Source: Enterobacter bugandensis (GTDB lineage Bacteria > Pseudomonadota > Gammaproteobacteria > Enterobacterales > Enterobacteriaceae). From it: a stretch of 64,000 bases of DNA. A program made the translations under genes and the position numbers. The DNA lies in the NCBI RefSeq assembly GCF_900324475.1, contig NZ_LT992502.1, positions 1,364,001 through 1,428,000 of the forward strand. Direction: 5' to 3'. Position 1 is the first letter of the stretch; each line of letters opens with the position of its first letter. The notes beneath the pieces were generated by a model that was given only the letters and a program-made list of their open reading frames with translations, did not search any database and was not told the origin of the DNA. Shown one piece after another: positions 49,367 to 59,457 of the stretch.

Positions 49367-50419
49367 ATGAATTATCAGAACGACGATTTACGCATCAAAG
49401 AGATCAATGAGTTATTACCTCCTGTAGCACTCCTTGAGAAATTCCCCGCCACTGAAAATGCCGCAAATACGGTTTCTCATGCTCGTAAAGCGATCCACAA
49501 GATCCTGAAAGGTAATGACGATCGTCTTCTGGTGGTGATTGGCCCGTGCTCCATTCACGATCCTGCCGCTGCGAAAGAGTATGCTGCGCGTCTGCTCACC
49601 CTGCGTGAAGAGTTAAAGGATGAGCTGGAAATCGTCATGCGCGTCTATTTTGAAAAACCGCGCACGACCGTGGGCTGGAAAGGGCTGATTAACGATCCGC
49701 ACATGGATAACAGCTTCCAGATCAACGACGGCCTGCGCATTGCGCGCAAGCTGCTGCTGGAGATCAACGACAGCGGCCTGCCTGCTGCCGGCGAGTTCCT
49801 GGATATGATTACGCCACAATACCTGGCAGACCTGATGAGCTGGGGTGCCATTGGTGCCCGTACCACTGAATCTCAGGTTCACCGCGAGCTGGCTTCCGGT
49901 CTCTCATGTCCGGTGGGCTTCAAAAACGGTACTGATGGCACCATCAAAGTGGCTATCGATGCCATCAACGCCGCGGGTGCGCCGCACTGCTTCCTGTCCG
50001 TGACCAAATGGGGTCACTCCGCCATCGTCAACACCAGCGGTAACGGTGATTGCCACATCATTCTGCGTGGCGGTAAAGAGCCAAACTACAGTGCAAAACA
50101 CGTGGCAGAGGTGAAGGCCGGGCTGGAAAAAGCCGGGCTGCCACCGCAGGTGATGATCGACTTCAGCCACGCCAACTCCAGCAAGCAGTTCAAAAAGCAG
50201 ATGGAAGTGGGGGCAGACGTCTGTCAGCAGATCGCCAACGGTGAGAAGGCGGTAATTGGGGTGATGATCGAAAGCCATCTGGTTGAAGGTAACCAGAACC
50301 TGGAAGGCAGCGAGCCGCTGGTGTATGGCAAAAGCGTCACCGATGCCTGCATTGGCTGGGACGATACCGATGCCATCCTGCGTCAGCTGGCGAATGCGGT
50401 AAAAGCGCGCCGCGGCTGA
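49367..50419 (+). CDS. aroG: DAHP synthase, phenylalanine-sensitive
   Basis: This 350-residue enzyme condenses phosphoenolpyruvate with erythrose 4-phosphate, the first step of aromatic amino-acid synthesis. Core motifs are VVIGPCSIHDP (metal Cys61 by analogy), KPRTTVGWKGLINDPHMD and MIDFSHANSSKQFKKQ. The assignment to AroG rather than AroF or AroH rests on sequence, location between ybgS and gpmA, and the TyrR box. Confidence 0.97.
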   Translation: MNYQNDDLRIKEINELLPPVALLEKFPATENAANTVSHARKAIHKILKGNDDRLLVVIGPCSIHDPAAAKEYAARLLTLREELKDELEIVMRVYFEKPRTTVGWKGLINDPHMDNSFQINDGLRIARKLLLEINDSGLPAAGEFLDMITPQYLADLMSWGAIGARTTESQVHRELASGLSCPVGFKNGTDGTIKVAIDAINAAGAPHCFLSVTKWGHSAIVNTSGNGDCHIILRGGKEPNYSAKHVAEVKAGLEKAGLPPQVMIDFSHANSSKQFKKQMEVGADVCQQIANGEKAVIGVMIESHLVEGNQNLEGSEPLVYGKSVTDACIGWDDTDAILRQLANAVKARRG

Positions 50420-50435
50420 GTCCTCACGCACAAAT

Positions 50436-50467
50436 AAAAAAGCGCGGAAGGCTCCGCGCTTTTTTTT
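50436..50467. terminator. Bidirectional terminator between aroG and gpmA
   Basis: AAAAAAGCGCGGA-AGGC-TCCGCGCTTTTTTTT carries A and T tracts on both sides, so it can serve both convergent genes. Confidence 0.95.
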
Positions 50468-50481
50468 ATGTCCGGCGAAAA

Positions 50482-51234
50482 TTACTTCGCTTTACCCTGG
50501 TTCGCGACAGCCGCTGCTTTCGCTGCGATCTCGTCCGCGTTACCCAGGTAGTAATGTTTGATTGGCTTAAAGTTTTCGTCGAACTCATATACCAGCGGTA
50601 CGCCAGTTGGGATGTTCAGTTCGAGGATCTCGTCTTCGCCCATGTTGTCCAGATATTTCACCAGCGCGCGCAGGGAGTTACCGTGAGCAGCGATGATCAC
50701 GCGCTCACCGCTTTTCAGGCGTGGCAGAATGGTTTCGTTCCAGTAAGGCACAACGCGGTCGATGGTCAGCGCCAGGCTCTCGGTGGTTGGCAGCTCAGCG
50801 TCGGTCAGTTTCGCGTAGCGCGGGTCGTGGCCCGGATAGCGCTCGTCATCTTTGGTCAGCTCTGGTGGGGTGACCGCGAAGCCGCGACGCCACTGTTTAA
50901 CCTGCTCGTCACCGTATTTCTCAGCGGTTTCCGCTTTGTTCAGACCCTGCAGCGCACCGTAGTGACGCTCGTTCAGTTTCCAGGATTTCTCAACCGGCAG
51001 CCAGGCCTGATCCAGTTCGTCCAGCACGTTCCACAGGGTGTGGATGGCACGTTTCAGCACAGAGGTGTAAGCAAAATCAAAGCTGAAGCCTTCTTCCTTC
51101 AGCAGTTTACCTGCTGCTTTTGCTTCGCTTACGCCTTTCTCGGACAGATCAACGTCGTACCAACCGGTAAAGCGGTTTTCGTTGTTCCACTGGCTTTCGC
51201 CGTGACGCACCAGGACCAGCTTAGTAATAGCCAT
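50482..51234 (-). CDS. gpmA: 2,3-bisphosphoglycerate-dependent phosphoglycerate mutase
   Basis: This 250-residue glycolytic enzyme interconverts 3- and 2-phosphoglycerate. The catalytic phosphohistidine lies in [10 protein letters not shown] (His11), with the second histidine in [10 protein letters not shown]. Length matches E. coli GpmA. A Fur-like box lies upstream; Fur control of gpmA is reported in E. coli. Confidence 0.98.
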   Translation of the reverse strand: MAITKLVLVRHGESQWNNENRFTGWYDVDLSEKGVSEAKAAGKLLKEEGFSFDFAYTSVLKRAIHTLWNVLDELDQAWLPVEKSWKLNERHYGALQGLNKAETAEKYGDEQVKQWRRGFAVTPPELTKDDERYPGHDPRYAKLTDAELPTTESLALTIDRVVPYWNETILPRLKSGERVIIAAHGNSLRALVKYLDNMGEDEILELNIPTGVPLVYEFDENFKPIKHYYLGNADEIAAKAAAVANQGKAK

Positions 51235-51261
51235 CTCTTACTCCTCAAGCATTTTTAGAAT

Positions 51262-51280
51262 GATAACAATTCTCATTATA
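51262..51280. promoter_or_regulatory. Fur-like box upstream of gpmA
   Basis: GATAACAATTCTCATTATA agrees with the 19-base Fur consensus at 14 positions. It lies 28 bases upstream of the gpmA start, at or near the promoter. Confidence 0.6.
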
Positions 51281-51410
51281 TTGCTGTGGCCGTGCCAGCA
51301 GCAACGCTTAACCCTAACCATAGCGAAAATAGTCTCTGAGTGTAAGATGCTTGTGAATCCAGGGTTAGGATTTTGTCAGCGATCGGCGCTATTTTCAGCA
51401 AGACGCGCAG

Positions 51411-51435
51411 AAAAAAGCCCTCCGATGGGAGGGCT
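51411..51435 (-). terminator. Terminator of the gal operon
   Basis: On the minus strand AGCCCTCC-CATC-GGAGGGCT is followed by six T, six bases after the galM stop. Confidence 0.95.
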
Positions 51436-51440
51436 GGAAA

Positions 51441-52481
51441 TCATTTCGGAATAAAATGGTATTCCGTCACGCTAATGTACTCTTCACCGGGGCGCAGCAC
51501 GCAGTCCGGCTGCGGCCATTCCTGATGATTGGGGCTGTCCGGCAGGAACTCGCTCTCAAGCGCAAGTCCTTGCCAGTCGCTGTACTCATTGTGTTCGCGC
51601 GCCGTAGTGCCGCCGAGGTAGTTGCCCGAGTAGAATTGCAGGGCAGGGGCGGTGGTATACACCGTCATCTGCAGTTTCTCATCGCTGGACCAGACCTGTG
51701 CGGCAGGCTGCTTCACATCACCTTTGGCGTGCAGCAGGAACGCGTGATCGTAGCCTTTCACCTTGCGCTGATCGTCATCGCTCAGGAAATCCTGGGCGAT
51801 AACTTTCGCGCTGCGGAAGTCAAAGCTGGTCCCGCTCACCTCTTTCAGGCCCTGATACGGAATGCCCATCTCGTCAACCGGCAGATACGCGTCCGCCAGG
51901 ATCTGCAGCTTGTGGTTACGCACGTCGCACTGGTTGCCGTCGAGATTGAAGTAGGCATGGTTAGTCAGGTTAACCGGACACGGCTTGTCGACCGTCGCAC
52001 GGTATTCAATGGCGATACGGTTGTCGTCCGTCAGCGTAAAGCGCGCGGACGCGGTAAGGTTCCCCGGGAAGCCCTGATCGCCATCAAGCGAATCCAGCGA
52101 GAACAGCACTTCGCCGTCGTTTTGACGAACAATTTTCCAGCGGCGTTTATCAAATCCGTCCGGACCGCCGTGAAGCTGGTTCTCGCCCTGGCTTGGCAGC
52201 AGCGGGTACTGCACGCCGTCGAGCTCAAAACGGCTTTTCGCGATGCGGTTGGCATAGCGCCCGACGGACGCGCCCAGATAGGCAGACTGATTAACGTACT
52301 GCTCGGGTGAGGCGCAGCCCAGCAGGGTTTCGCGCACGCTGCCGTCCGGCATCGGTACGCGGGCAGAAAGCAGGGTCGCACCCCAGTCCATCAGCGTAAC
52401 CACCATCCCCGCGCTGTTGCGCAGGGTTAACAGGCGATACGGCAGACCATCCGGTGCGAGGGTAGGTGTTTCGTTTAGCAC
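51441..52481 (-). CDS. galM: Aldose 1-epimerase (mutarotase)
   Basis: This 346-residue enzyme interconverts the alpha and beta anomers of galactose, feeding galactokinase. The family motifs are [13 protein letters not shown] (catalytic His about 175) and [15 protein letters not shown] (catalytic Glu about 309). It overlaps galK by seven bases. Confidence 0.97.
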   Translation of the reverse strand: MLNETPTLAPDGLPYRLLTLRNSAGMVVTLMDWGATLLSARVPMPDGSVRETLLGCASPEQYVNQSAYLGASVGRYANRIAKSRFELDGVQYPLLPSQGENQLHGGPDGFDKRRWKIVRQNDGEVLFSLDSLDGDQGFPGNLTASARFTLTDDNRIAIEYRATVDKPCPVNLTNHAYFNLDGNQCDVRNHKLQILADAYLPVDEMGIPYQGLKEVSGTSFDFRSAKVIAQDFLSDDDQRKVKGYDHAFLLHAKGDVKQPAAQVWSSDEKLQMTVYTTAPALQFYSGNYLGGTTAREHNEYSDWQGLALESEFLPDSPNHQEWPQPDCVLRPGEEYISVTEYHFIPK

Positions 52482-53623
52482 TGTCCGGCTCCTTGTGATG
52501 CTTTACATACATAGAACGTTTCTTTGATGCCCGTTTGCGCTTCGTACTGCTTCGCCACGGCGTCCTGGACGGCAGGGACCAGCTCTTCCGGCACCAGCGC
52601 GACGATGCAGCCGCCAAAGCCGCCGCCCGTCATGCGCACGCCGCCTTTATCGCCAATAACCGCTTTGACGATGTCCACCAGGGTGTCGATCTGCGGCACG
52701 GTGATTTCAAAATCATCGCGCATGGAGGCGTGAGATTCCGCCATCAGCTCACCCATGCGCTTCAGGTCACCTTTCGCCAGCGCGGAGGCGGCTTCAACGG
52801 TACGGGCATTTTCGGTCAGCACGTGACGCACGCGTCTGGCGACGACAGGATCCAGCTCGTGCGCCACTTTGTTAAATTCATCGAGCGTCACGTCGCGCAG
52901 GGCAGGCTGCTGGAAAAAGCGCGCGCCGGTTTCACACTGTTCGCGGCGTGTGTTGTACTCGCTGCCCACCAGCGTGCGTTTAAAGTTACTGTTGATAATC
53001 ACGACGGCCGCGCCTTTTGGCAGGGGAACGGCTTTGGTACCAAGCGAGCGGCAGTCGATCAGCAGCGCATGCTCTTTTTTGCCCAGCGCGGAGATCAGCT
53101 GGTCCATGATGCCGCAGTTGCAGCCCACGAACTGGTTTTCCGCTTCCTGACCGTTCAGGGCAATTTGCGCCCCGTCCAGCGGCAGATGATACAGCTGCTG
53201 GAAGACGGTTCCCACGGCCACTTCGAGCGAGGCCGACGAGCTTAAGCCCGCACCCTGCGGCACGTTGCCGCTGATGACTAAATCGGCGCCGCCGAAGTTC
53301 TTGTTGCGCTTCTGCAGATGCTTCACCACGCCGCGCACGTAGTTAGACCACTGCTGGCTGTCGTGCGTCACAATCGGGGCATCAAGGGAAAACTCGTCCG
53401 TCTCATTACCGTAATCCGCCGCAATGACGCGGACTTTACGGTCGTCGCGCTTCGCACAGCTGATAACCGTCTGGTAATCGATGGCGCACGGCAGCACGAA
53501 GCCGTCGTTGTAGTCGGTGTGCTCGCCGATCAGGTTGACGCGACCAGGCGCCTGAATTACGTGGGTGGCAGGGTAGCCAAATTTCTCAGCAAACAGGGAT
53601 TGTGTTTTATCTTTCAGACTCAT
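52475..53623 (-). CDS. galK: Galactokinase
   Basis: This 382-residue GHMP kinase phosphorylates galactose. It shows the galactokinase signature [19 protein letters not shown] (about 28-46), the ATP-binding [15 protein letters not shown], and the late [12 protein letters not shown] motif. It lies three bases after galT. Confidence 0.98.
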   Translation of the reverse strand: MSLKDKTQSLFAEKFGYPATHVIQAPGRVNLIGEHTDYNDGFVLPCAIDYQTVISCAKRDDRKVRVIAADYGNETDEFSLDAPIVTHDSQQWSNYVRGVVKHLQKRNKNFGGADLVISGNVPQGAGLSSSASLEVAVGTVFQQLYHLPLDGAQIALNGQEAENQFVGCNCGIMDQLISALGKKEHALLIDCRSLGTKAVPLPKGAAVVIINSNFKRTLVGSEYNTRREQCETGARFFQQPALRDVTLDEFNKVAHELDPVVARRVRHVLTENARTVEAASALAKGDLKRMGELMAESHASMRDDFEITVPQIDTLVDIVKAVIGDKGGVRMTGGGFGGCIVALVPEELVPAVQDAVAKQYEAQTGIKETFYVCKASQGAGQC

Positions 53624-53625
53624 TT

Positions 53626-54672
53626 TTAGACTCCTGATTCGCGATAGTGGACGTCGCTGACGGCACGCAGACGCTCTGCCGCCTGTTCCGCCGTCAGGTC
53701 ACGCTGGGTTTCCGCCAGCATTTCGTAGCCCACCATAAATTTACGTACCGTCGCAGAGCGCAGCAGTGGTGGATAGAAATGGGCATGCAGCTGCCAGTGC
53801 TGATTCTCTTCCCCGTTAAACGGTGCGCCGTGCCAGCCCATGGAGTACGGGAAGGAGCACTGGAACAGGTTGTCATAACGGCTGGTCAGTTTTTTCAGCG
53901 CCAGAGCAAGGTCGTCGCGCTGCGCGTCGCTGAGATCGGTGATGCGCTGAACGTGCGCTTTCGGCAGCAGCAGCGTCTCAAACGGCCAGGCGGCCCAGTA
54001 AGGGACGACGGCCAGCCAGTGTTCGGTTTCCACCACGGTACGGCTGCCGTCGGCCAGCTCACGCTGGGTGTAATCCACCAGCATCGGCGAGCCATTTTCC
54101 GCGTAATACGCTTTTTGCAGACGGTCTTCACGCTCGGCTTCGTTAGGCAGGAAGCTGTTCGCCCAGACCTGGCCGTGCGGATGCGGGTTGGAGCAGCCCA
54201 TTGCCGCACCTTTGTTTTCAAACACCTGCACCCACGGGTAAGTTTGACCCAGCTCGGCGGTTTGCGCCTGCCAGGTGCTGACCACCTCTTTCAGTGCCTC
54301 AACGCTCAGCTCCGGCAGCGTTTTGCTGTGATCGGGGGAGAAGCAGATCACGCGGCTGGTACCGCGCGCGCCTTCACAGCGCATCAGAGGATCGTGGCTT
54401 TCCGGCGCGTCCGGCGTGTCGGTCATCAGAGCGGCAAAATCGTTGGTAAACACGAAGGTGCCCTTGTAGTCCGGGTTTTTATCCCCGGTCACGCGCGTGT
54501 TGCCCGGACAGAGGAAGCAGTCCGGGTCGTGCTGCGGCAGGGTCTGTTTTGCAGGCGTCTCCTGCGCCCCCAGCCAGGGGCGCTTGGCGCGATGCGGAGA
54601 AACTAAAATCCATTGCCCGCTTAACGGGTTAAAACGACGATGCGGATGATCGACGGGATTAAATTGCGTCAT
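53626..54672 (-). CDS. galT: Galactose-1-phosphate uridylyltransferase
   Basis: This 348-residue HIT-superfamily enzyme transfers UMP between UDP-glucose and galactose 1-phosphate. The uridylylated histidine is in [12 protein letters not shown] (His166 in E. coli); zinc-binding cysteines are in DCFLCPGN. Confidence 0.98.
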   Translation of the reverse strand: MTQFNPVDHPHRRFNPLSGQWILVSPHRAKRPWLGAQETPAKQTLPQHDPDCFLCPGNTRVTGDKNPDYKGTFVFTNDFAALMTDTPDAPESHDPLMRCEGARGTSRVICFSPDHSKTLPELSVEALKEVVSTWQAQTAELGQTYPWVQVFENKGAAMGCSNPHPHGQVWANSFLPNEAEREDRLQKAYYAENGSPMLVDYTQRELADGSRTVVETEHWLAVVPYWAAWPFETLLLPKAHVQRITDLSDAQRDDLALALKKLTSRYDNLFQCSFPYSMGWHGAPFNGEENQHWQLHAHFYPPLLRSATVRKFMVGYEMLAETQRDLTAEQAAERLRAVSDVHYRESGV

Positions 54673-54681
54673 GACGGATCC

Positions 54682-55698
54682 TTAGTCCGGATAGCCTTGC
54701 GGGTGGCGTGACTGCCAGTGCCAGGTATCCTGTGCCATTTCATCAAGCGTGCGCGTCACACGCCAGTTAAGCTCTTTGTCGGCCTTGGTGGCGTCGGCCC
54801 AGTAAGCAGGGAGATCGCCCTCACGACGCGGTGCGAAGTGGTATTTCACCGGCTTGCCGCAGGCTTTGCTGAAGGCATTGACCACGTCCAGCACGCTGCT
54901 GCCGACGCCGGCGCCGAGGTTGTAAATATGAACGCCAGGTTTATCCGCCAGCTGCTGCATCGCGGCCACGTGGCCGTCGGCCAGATCCATGACGTGGATG
55001 TAGTCGCGCACGCCGGTACCATCTTCGGTGGGGTAGTCATTGCCAAAAATCGCCAGCGAGTCGCGGCGGCCCACGGCAACCTGCGCGATATACGGCATCA
55101 GGTTGTTCGGAATACCCTGCGGATCTTCACCCATATCGCCAGACGGATGGGCGCCGACCGGATTGAAGTAGCGCAGCAGCGCGATGCTCCACTCCGGCTG
55201 GGCTTTTTGCAGATCGGTCAGGATCTGCTCCACCATCAGCTTGCTTTTGCCGTACGGACTTTGCGGCGTACCGGTCGGGAAGCTTTCAACGTAAGGAATT
55301 TTTGGCTGATCGCCATAGACGGTGGCGGAGGAGCTAAAGATAAAGTTTTTGACGTTTGCCGCGCGCATGGCGGAGATCAGACGCAGGGTACCGTTGACGT
55401 TGTTGTCGTAATACTCAAGCGGTTTCGCAACGGATTCACCGACCGCTTTCAGCCCCGCGAAGTGGATCACCGCTTCGATGGCGTGGTCGTGAAGGATCTC
55501 GGTCATCAGCGCTTCGTTGCGGATGTCGCCTTCAACGAAAGTCGGCTGTTTACCGCCAAGACGTTCAATCACCGGCAGCACGCTGCGCTTACTATTGCAC
55601 AGGTTGTCGAGGATGATCACATCGTGACCATTTTGCAGCAGCTGCACACAGGTATGACTTCCGATGTAACCGCTACCACCTGTTACCAGAACTCGCAT
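54682..55698 (-). CDS. galE: UDP-glucose 4-epimerase
   Basis: This 338-residue short-chain dehydrogenase fold enzyme begins MRVLVTGGSGYIGSHTCVQL (NAD-binding). The catalytic Ser-Tyr-Lys triad is visible in FSSSATVYG and SPYGKSKLM. It interconverts UDP-galactose and UDP-glucose. It is the first gene of galETKM. The start at 55698 follows a GGAGCG ribosome-binding site and matches the E. coli length; the internal Gal operator lies in its first codons. Confidence 0.98.
   Translation of the reverse strand: MRVLVTGGSGYIGSHTCVQLLQNGHDVIILDNLCNSKRSVLPVIERLGGKQPTFVEGDIRNEALMTEILHDHAIEAVIHFAGLKAVGESVAKPLEYYDNNVNGTLRLISAMRAANVKNFIFSSSATVYGDQPKIPYVESFPTGTPQSPYGKSKLMVEQILTDLQKAQPEWSIALLRYFNPVGAHPSGDMGEDPQGIPNNLMPYIAQVAVGRRDSLAIFGNDYPTEDGTGVRDYIHVMDLADGHVAAMQQLADKPGVHIYNLGAGVGSSVLDVVNAFSKACGKPVKYHFAPRREGDLPAYWADATKADKELNWRVTRTLDEMAQDTWHWQSRHPQGYPD
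55664..55679 (-). promoter_or_regulatory. Internal gal operator OI within galE
   Basis: GTGGTAGCGGTTACAT on the minus strand is identical to the E. coli internal operator as I recall it. It lies at galE codons 7-12. GalR or GalS bound here and at OE can loop the promoter DNA. Confidence 0.9.
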
Positions 55699-55730
55699 AA
55701 TTCGCTCCATTGGGCCTATGGTATGTAATA

Positions 55731-55766
55731 ACCATAGCATAACAGAGACGCAAAAAGTGTGACATG
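55731..55766 (-). promoter_or_regulatory. galP1/galP2 promoters and CRP site
   Basis: On the minus strand the overlapping -10 elements TATGCT (P2) and TATGGT (P1) lie five bases apart, as in E. coli. The CRP site CATGTCACACTTTTTGCGTC lies just upstream. The arrangement predicts CRP activation of P1 and repression of P2. Confidence 0.85.
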
Positions 55767-55776
55767 GGATAAAATA

Positions 55777-55792
55777 GTGGAATCGTTTACAC
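55777..55792 (-). promoter_or_regulatory. External gal operator OE
   Basis: GTGTAAACGATTCCAC on the minus strand equals the E. coli external Gal operator. The centre-to-centre distance to OI is 113 bases, the same spacing used for the GalR loop in E. coli. Confidence 0.92.
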
Positions 55793-55899
55793 TCGTTTTC
55801 ACACTCGCTTTTTCGATGACGTAGAGCATTCTAGATCAAAGAGATAGCGATGTATTGATGCAAGTTATCTGAAAAGAGGAGGGCGGTGCCCTCCGCGGT

Positions 55900-57372
55900 T
55901 TAATCTACGTTGCTGAGAAGGTAGCGATAACCCTCACCGTCCGCGACGAACTCGAGGCGGTGGGTGATGCAGGCGGGGGCATCTTCGGCATGGTGTGAAA
56001 CGAACAGCAGCTGCGTTTCACCTTCGCTAATCAGCACGTCCACAAAGCGGCGGACCAGCTGTCGGTTAAGCGGATCCAGCCCCTGCAGCGGCTCGTCGAG
56101 GATCAGGAGCGTAGGGTGTTTTACCAGCGCGCGAACGATCAGTGCCAGGCGCTGCTGCCCCCACGACAGGCTATGAAACGGCGCGTCAGCCACCCGGTTA
56201 TCCATCCCCAGAATATCCAGCCACTGCTGGGCCAGCTTGTGCTGTTTATCTGACACTGCCTGATAAATGCCGATGGAATCAAAATAGCCGGAAAGGATCA
56301 CGTTGCGTACCGTGGTACTGACCCGGTAATCCAGATGCAGGCTGCTGCTAACGTAGCCAATGTGCTTTTTGATATCCCAGATGGTTTCGCCGCTGCCGCG
56401 ACGGCGGCCAAACAGCGTTAGATCGTTGCTGTAGCCCTGCGGGTGATCGCCGGTTATCAGGCTCAGCAGCGTGGATTTCCCCGCGCCGTTGGGACCGACA
56501 ATCTGCCAGTGTTCGCCAGGATTGACCGTCCAGCTGAGGTGATTCAGGATCGGTCGTTCGTCATAGGAGACTACGCCATCGCGCAGGACGATAAGCGGCT
56601 GCCGGGGATCGAGACCGTGGCGTGCTGCCGGCGCGTCGGGATCCGGCAGCGCAATGCCCGCCAGCTTTTCGCTGTGCGCAAGCTGGGCAATCAGCGCCTG
56701 TCGGAGCAGCGCGGACTTTTCTCCGGTTTCGATCAGGCTACAGTCTGCCAGCACGCCCGCGTTCTGCACGAAGTCAGGAATTTCATCAAAGCGGTTCAGC
56801 ACCAGTACGATCGTATAGCCTTCCTGATTCAGAGAGTCCAGCAGGGCAGCCAGCTGGGCGCGGGAGTGGACATCCAGCCCGTCAAAGGGCTCATCCAGAA
56901 TCAGCAGCTCCGGCTGGCTCATGAGCGCCTGGCACAGCAGCGTTTTCCGCGTCTCGCCGGTAGAGAGGTACTTAAAGCGCCGGTTCAGCAGCGCGGAAAT
57001 GCCAAACTGTTCCGCCAGATGCTGACAGCGGGCGGGATCTTTCACCTCATCCTGAATAATTTCCGCCGCCGTGCGGCCGGTATCTTCTTCGCCAGGACTG
57101 AGTAAATCGGTATTGTTGCGCTGCCACTCGTCGCTGACCAGCTTCTGTAGCTGTTCAAAGGACAGGCGCGTCAGGCGCGTGAAATCGCTCCGGCATTCGC
57201 CTTTGAGAAGGGTAAGCTCTCCGGCCAGCGCGCGGGCCAGCGCGGATTTACCGCTGCCGTTAGTGCCGACAAACGCCCAGCTTTCACCCGCGCGTATTGT
57301 CAGATCGGCAATCGTCAGCGTTCGGGTATCGCTAAGACGAAACGTACCTTGCGAAATATGCAATGATGACAT
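55900..57372 (-). CDS. modF: Molybdate-linked ABC ATPase ModF
   Basis: This 490-residue protein has two ABC ATPase domains in tandem: Walker A motifs GTNGSGKSALA (about 36) and GPNGAGKSTLL (about 295), signatures YLSTGETRK and SLSWGQQR, and Walker B LLILDEPFDG and LLILDEPLQG. It has no membrane segment. E. coli ModF has the same length and follows modE; its exact function is unsettled. I use the start MSSLHIS (57372), which matches E. coli. Confidence 0.95.
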   Translation of the reverse strand: MSSLHISQGTFRLSDTRTLTIADLTIRAGESWAFVGTNGSGKSALARALAGELTLLKGECRSDFTRLTRLSFEQLQKLVSDEWQRNNTDLLSPGEEDTGRTAAEIIQDEVKDPARCQHLAEQFGISALLNRRFKYLSTGETRKTLLCQALMSQPELLILDEPFDGLDVHSRAQLAALLDSLNQEGYTIVLVLNRFDEIPDFVQNAGVLADCSLIETGEKSALLRQALIAQLAHSEKLAGIALPDPDAPAARHGLDPRQPLIVLRDGVVSYDERPILNHLSWTVNPGEHWQIVGPNGAGKSTLLSLITGDHPQGYSNDLTLFGRRRGSGETIWDIKKHIGYVSSSLHLDYRVSTTVRNVILSGYFDSIGIYQAVSDKQHKLAQQWLDILGMDNRVADAPFHSLSWGQQRLALIVRALVKHPTLLILDEPLQGLDPLNRQLVRRFVDVLISEGETQLLFVSHHAEDAPACITHRLEFVADGEGYRYLLSNVD

Positions 57373-57439
57373 GATGTATCCCATTTTTTGCAGCAATAGA
57401 TATCAGGGATACGCACTGTCGTCACGATTGTCAATGCGC

Positions 57440-58228
57440 TCAGCACAATGTGGCGATAATCACCCGGTCCGCGTTGAAATATGCGGTGACGACAGCACCT
57501 TCTTCTAAATCGTTCGCCTCGCTGAGCGGGACCGTGGCGCAAAGCGCCTGTCCGTCTGCCAGGGGCATCAGCACTTCGCACTGCTCCTTGCCGCGTTCGA
57601 TATGGCTGATGGTGCCCCGCAGCTGGTTATCAGCCGCCTTTGCTTTGTCCGGGTCGCGTGTGATATTGACCCAGGGTGCTTTCAGCAACACCAGCACCTC
57701 TTTACCTTCATCCAGGTCAAGGCGCTCTGCGCTCTGGGCCGTTATCGCCGCTTTCAGACGGGTGACACCATCGGCAAGCAGGATCTCAACATGCTGCTGT
57801 ACCTGGAGATTATCGCGCGCCGTCACCGTACCAAACCACTGGTTGCGGGCGCTGGTCTGCAACGAGAAGCGGGAAATGGCGGCCAGCAAGCTGTCCAGCG
57901 GAACGTTGTCGTCGTCACTCAATACATCGAACGCTTTTTGCTGAATCTGGCCCAGGAGATCGTAGAGCTGAATCAGGCGCAGGCCGTAGCGTGTGACAAC
58001 AGCACCTCCACCGCCTTTGCCCCCTGTGGCTCTGTCCACCAGCGGATGCTCGCTCAGGGTGTTCATGTCATTGATAGCATCCCAGGCGCTTTTATAGCTA
58101 ATCCCGGCGTTCTTAGCGCCCTGGCTAATTGAGCCGGTTTGTTCTATCTGTTTAAGCAGGGCAATACGTCGGGGATCGGCGAAAAGCTTTTGCTGAAGTC
58201 GGAGAGTAAGAAGAATTTCGGCCTGCAT
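57440..58228 (-). CDS. modE: Molybdate-responsive regulator ModE
   Basis: This 262-residue dimeric regulator has an N-terminal winged helix ([20 protein letters not shown], about 25-45) and two C-terminal molybdate-binding MOP domains with the [10 protein letters not shown] motif (about 126). It represses modABC when molybdate is bound; a matching ModE box is at 58641. The ATG at 58228 gives the E. coli length. modF follows 67 bases downstream. Confidence 0.97.
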   Translation of the reverse strand: MQAEILLTLRLQQKLFADPRRIALLKQIEQTGSISQGAKNAGISYKSAWDAINDMNTLSEHPLVDRATGGKGGGGAVVTRYGLRLIQLYDLLGQIQQKAFDVLSDDDNVPLDSLLAAISRFSLQTSARNQWFGTVTARDNLQVQQHVEILLADGVTRLKAAITAQSAERLDLDEGKEVLVLLKAPWVNITRDPDKAKAADNQLRGTISHIERGKEQCEVLMPLADGQALCATVPLSEANDLEEGAVVTAYFNADRVIIATLC

Positions 58229-58284
58229 AACAGTGTCCTGGCAAAAAGAATATTGTGACCCAAATGGTGCAGGGCGCAAAGGGC

Positions 58285-58304
58285 ACCGCACAAAAGGGGA
58301 TGTT
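58285..58304 (+). promoter_or_regulatory. Possible marbox upstream of acrZ
   Basis: ACCGCACAAAAGGGGATGTT fits the first conserved element (AYNGCAC) of the MarA/SoxS/Rob consensus but not the second well. acrZ is under these regulators in E. coli. Confidence 0.3.
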
Positions 58305-58355
58305 TTTCTTACTTTTCAGGGTAGAATAGCCCATTCACAAAATCTGGAGAAAACC

Positions 58356-58505
58356 ATGTTAGAGTTGTTGAAAAGTCTGGTATTCGCCGTGATCATGGTA
58401 CCAGTAGTGATGGCCATCATCCTCGGTGCCATCTACGGCCTGGGTGAAGTTTTCAACGTCTTTTCGAATATCGGTCACCGAGACCGTGCGAAAAAGCAGC
58501 ATTAA
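58356..58505 (+). CDS. acrZ: AcrAB-TolC accessory membrane protein AcrZ
   Basis: This 49-residue single-helix membrane peptide starts [20 protein letters not shown] and has a basic tail. It binds AcrB in the inner membrane and affects export of some drugs. The E. coli protein (formerly YbhT) has the same length and nearly the same helix. CTGGAGAA provides the ribosome-binding site. It is transcribed away from modE. Confidence 0.95.
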   Translation: MLELLKSLVFAVIMVPVVMAIILGAIYGLGEVFNVFSNIGHRDRAKKQH

Positions 58506-58513
58506 TTTCCCAC

Positions 58514-58540
58514 AAAACGCCCGGCTTGCCCGGGCGTTTT
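58514..58540 (+). terminator. Intrinsic terminator after acrZ
   Basis: AAAACGCCCGG-CTTGC-CCGGGCGTTTT forms a strong GC-rich stem ending in four T. Confidence 0.9.
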
Positions 58541-58579
58541 GCTCTCAAGCTTTTCTTACTTTCGCCGATATTATTTAAC

Positions 58580-58596
58580 GTAACACACCGTGTTAC
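58580..58596. promoter_or_regulatory. Perfect palindrome upstream of the ModE box
   Basis: GTAACAC-ACC-GTGTTAC has perfect seven-base arms. It lies 44 bases upstream of the ModE box and 88 bases before modA. It may be an operator for an additional regulator; none is identified. Confidence 0.4.
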
Positions 58597-58640
58597 CCCT
58601 TGAGCGGTACGAATTACCGCTGGGATCTCCCTGACGATAC

Positions 58641-58664
58641 CGTTATATTAATATGTATATAACG
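58641..58664. promoter_or_regulatory. ModE operator of modABC
   Basis: CGTTATAT-TAATATGT-ATATAACG carries perfect eight-base inverted repeats identical to the ModE consensus halves, 20 bases before the modA start. ModE-molybdate binding here would block transcription. Confidence 0.93.
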
Positions 58665-58683
58665 CTACTCACAGGAGTTACAG

Positions 58684-59457
58684 ATGGCACGTTCATGGGT
58701 ACGCCTTTTCGCAGGGGCAACGCTGACGCTTTCACTTACCGGACACGCGCTGGCGGACGAAGGTAAAATCACGGTCTTTGCGGCGGCGTCGTTGACCAAC
58801 GCGCTGCAGGATATTGCGGCGGCGTATAAAAAAGAGAAAAACGTCGAGGTAGTCTCCTCTTTTGCCTCTTCCTCTACGCTGGCACGGCAGATAGAAGCGG
58901 GCGCTCCGGCAGATCTGTTTATCTCTGCTGACCAAAAGTGGATGGACTACGCGGTGGAGAAGAAATCGATTGATGCGGCGACCCGCGAAACGCTGCTGGG
59001 CAATAGCCTGGTTGTGGTTGCACCGAAGGCCAGCGCGCAGGGTGAAATCACCATCAATAAAGAGACAAACTGGACCCGCCTGCTGAACGGTGGCCGTCTG
59101 GCGGTGGGTGACCCGGAACACGTTCCGGCCGGAATTTACGCCAAAGAAGCGCTGCAAAAGCTGGGCGCGTGGGAGGCCCTGTCACCAAAACTGGCCCCGG
59201 CGGAAGATGTGCGCGGCGCGCTGGCGCTGGTGGAGCGTAACGAAGCTCCGCTGGGCATTGTGTATGGTTCCGATGCCGTTGCCAGCAAGGGCGTAAAAGT
59301 GGTTGGCACCTTCCCGGAAGACTCCCACAAGAAAGTGGAATATCCTGTGGCGATTGTTGATGGACATAAAAATGCGACCGTAACGGCCTTCCGCGATTAT
59401 CTGAAGGGGCCGGAGGCGTCCGCAATCTTTAAACGTTATGGATTTACGACTCACTGA
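58684..59457 (+). CDS. modA: Molybdate-binding periplasmic protein ModA
   Basis: This 257-residue protein has a signal peptide ending GHALA and typical binding motifs VFAAASLTNALQDIA, SFASSSTLARQIEAGAPADL and GIVYGSDAVAS. It captures molybdate or tungstate. The stop overlaps the modB start (TGATG). Confidence 0.97.
   Translation: MARSWVRLFAGATLTLSLTGHALADEGKITVFAAASLTNALQDIAAAYKKEKNVEVVSSFASSSTLARQIEAGAPADLFISADQKWMDYAVEKKSIDAATRETLLGNSLVVVAPKASAQGEITINKETNWTRLLNGGRLAVGDPEHVPAGIYAKEALQKLGAWEALSPKLAPAEDVRGALALVERNEAPLGIVYGSDAVASKGVKVVGTFPEDSHKKVEYPVAIVDGHKNATVTAFRDYLKGPEASAIFKRYGFTTH

Noticed and set aside
54718..55728. Plus-strand frame of 336 codons opposite galE
   Set aside because: Covers galE and its promoter in antisense; a shadow.
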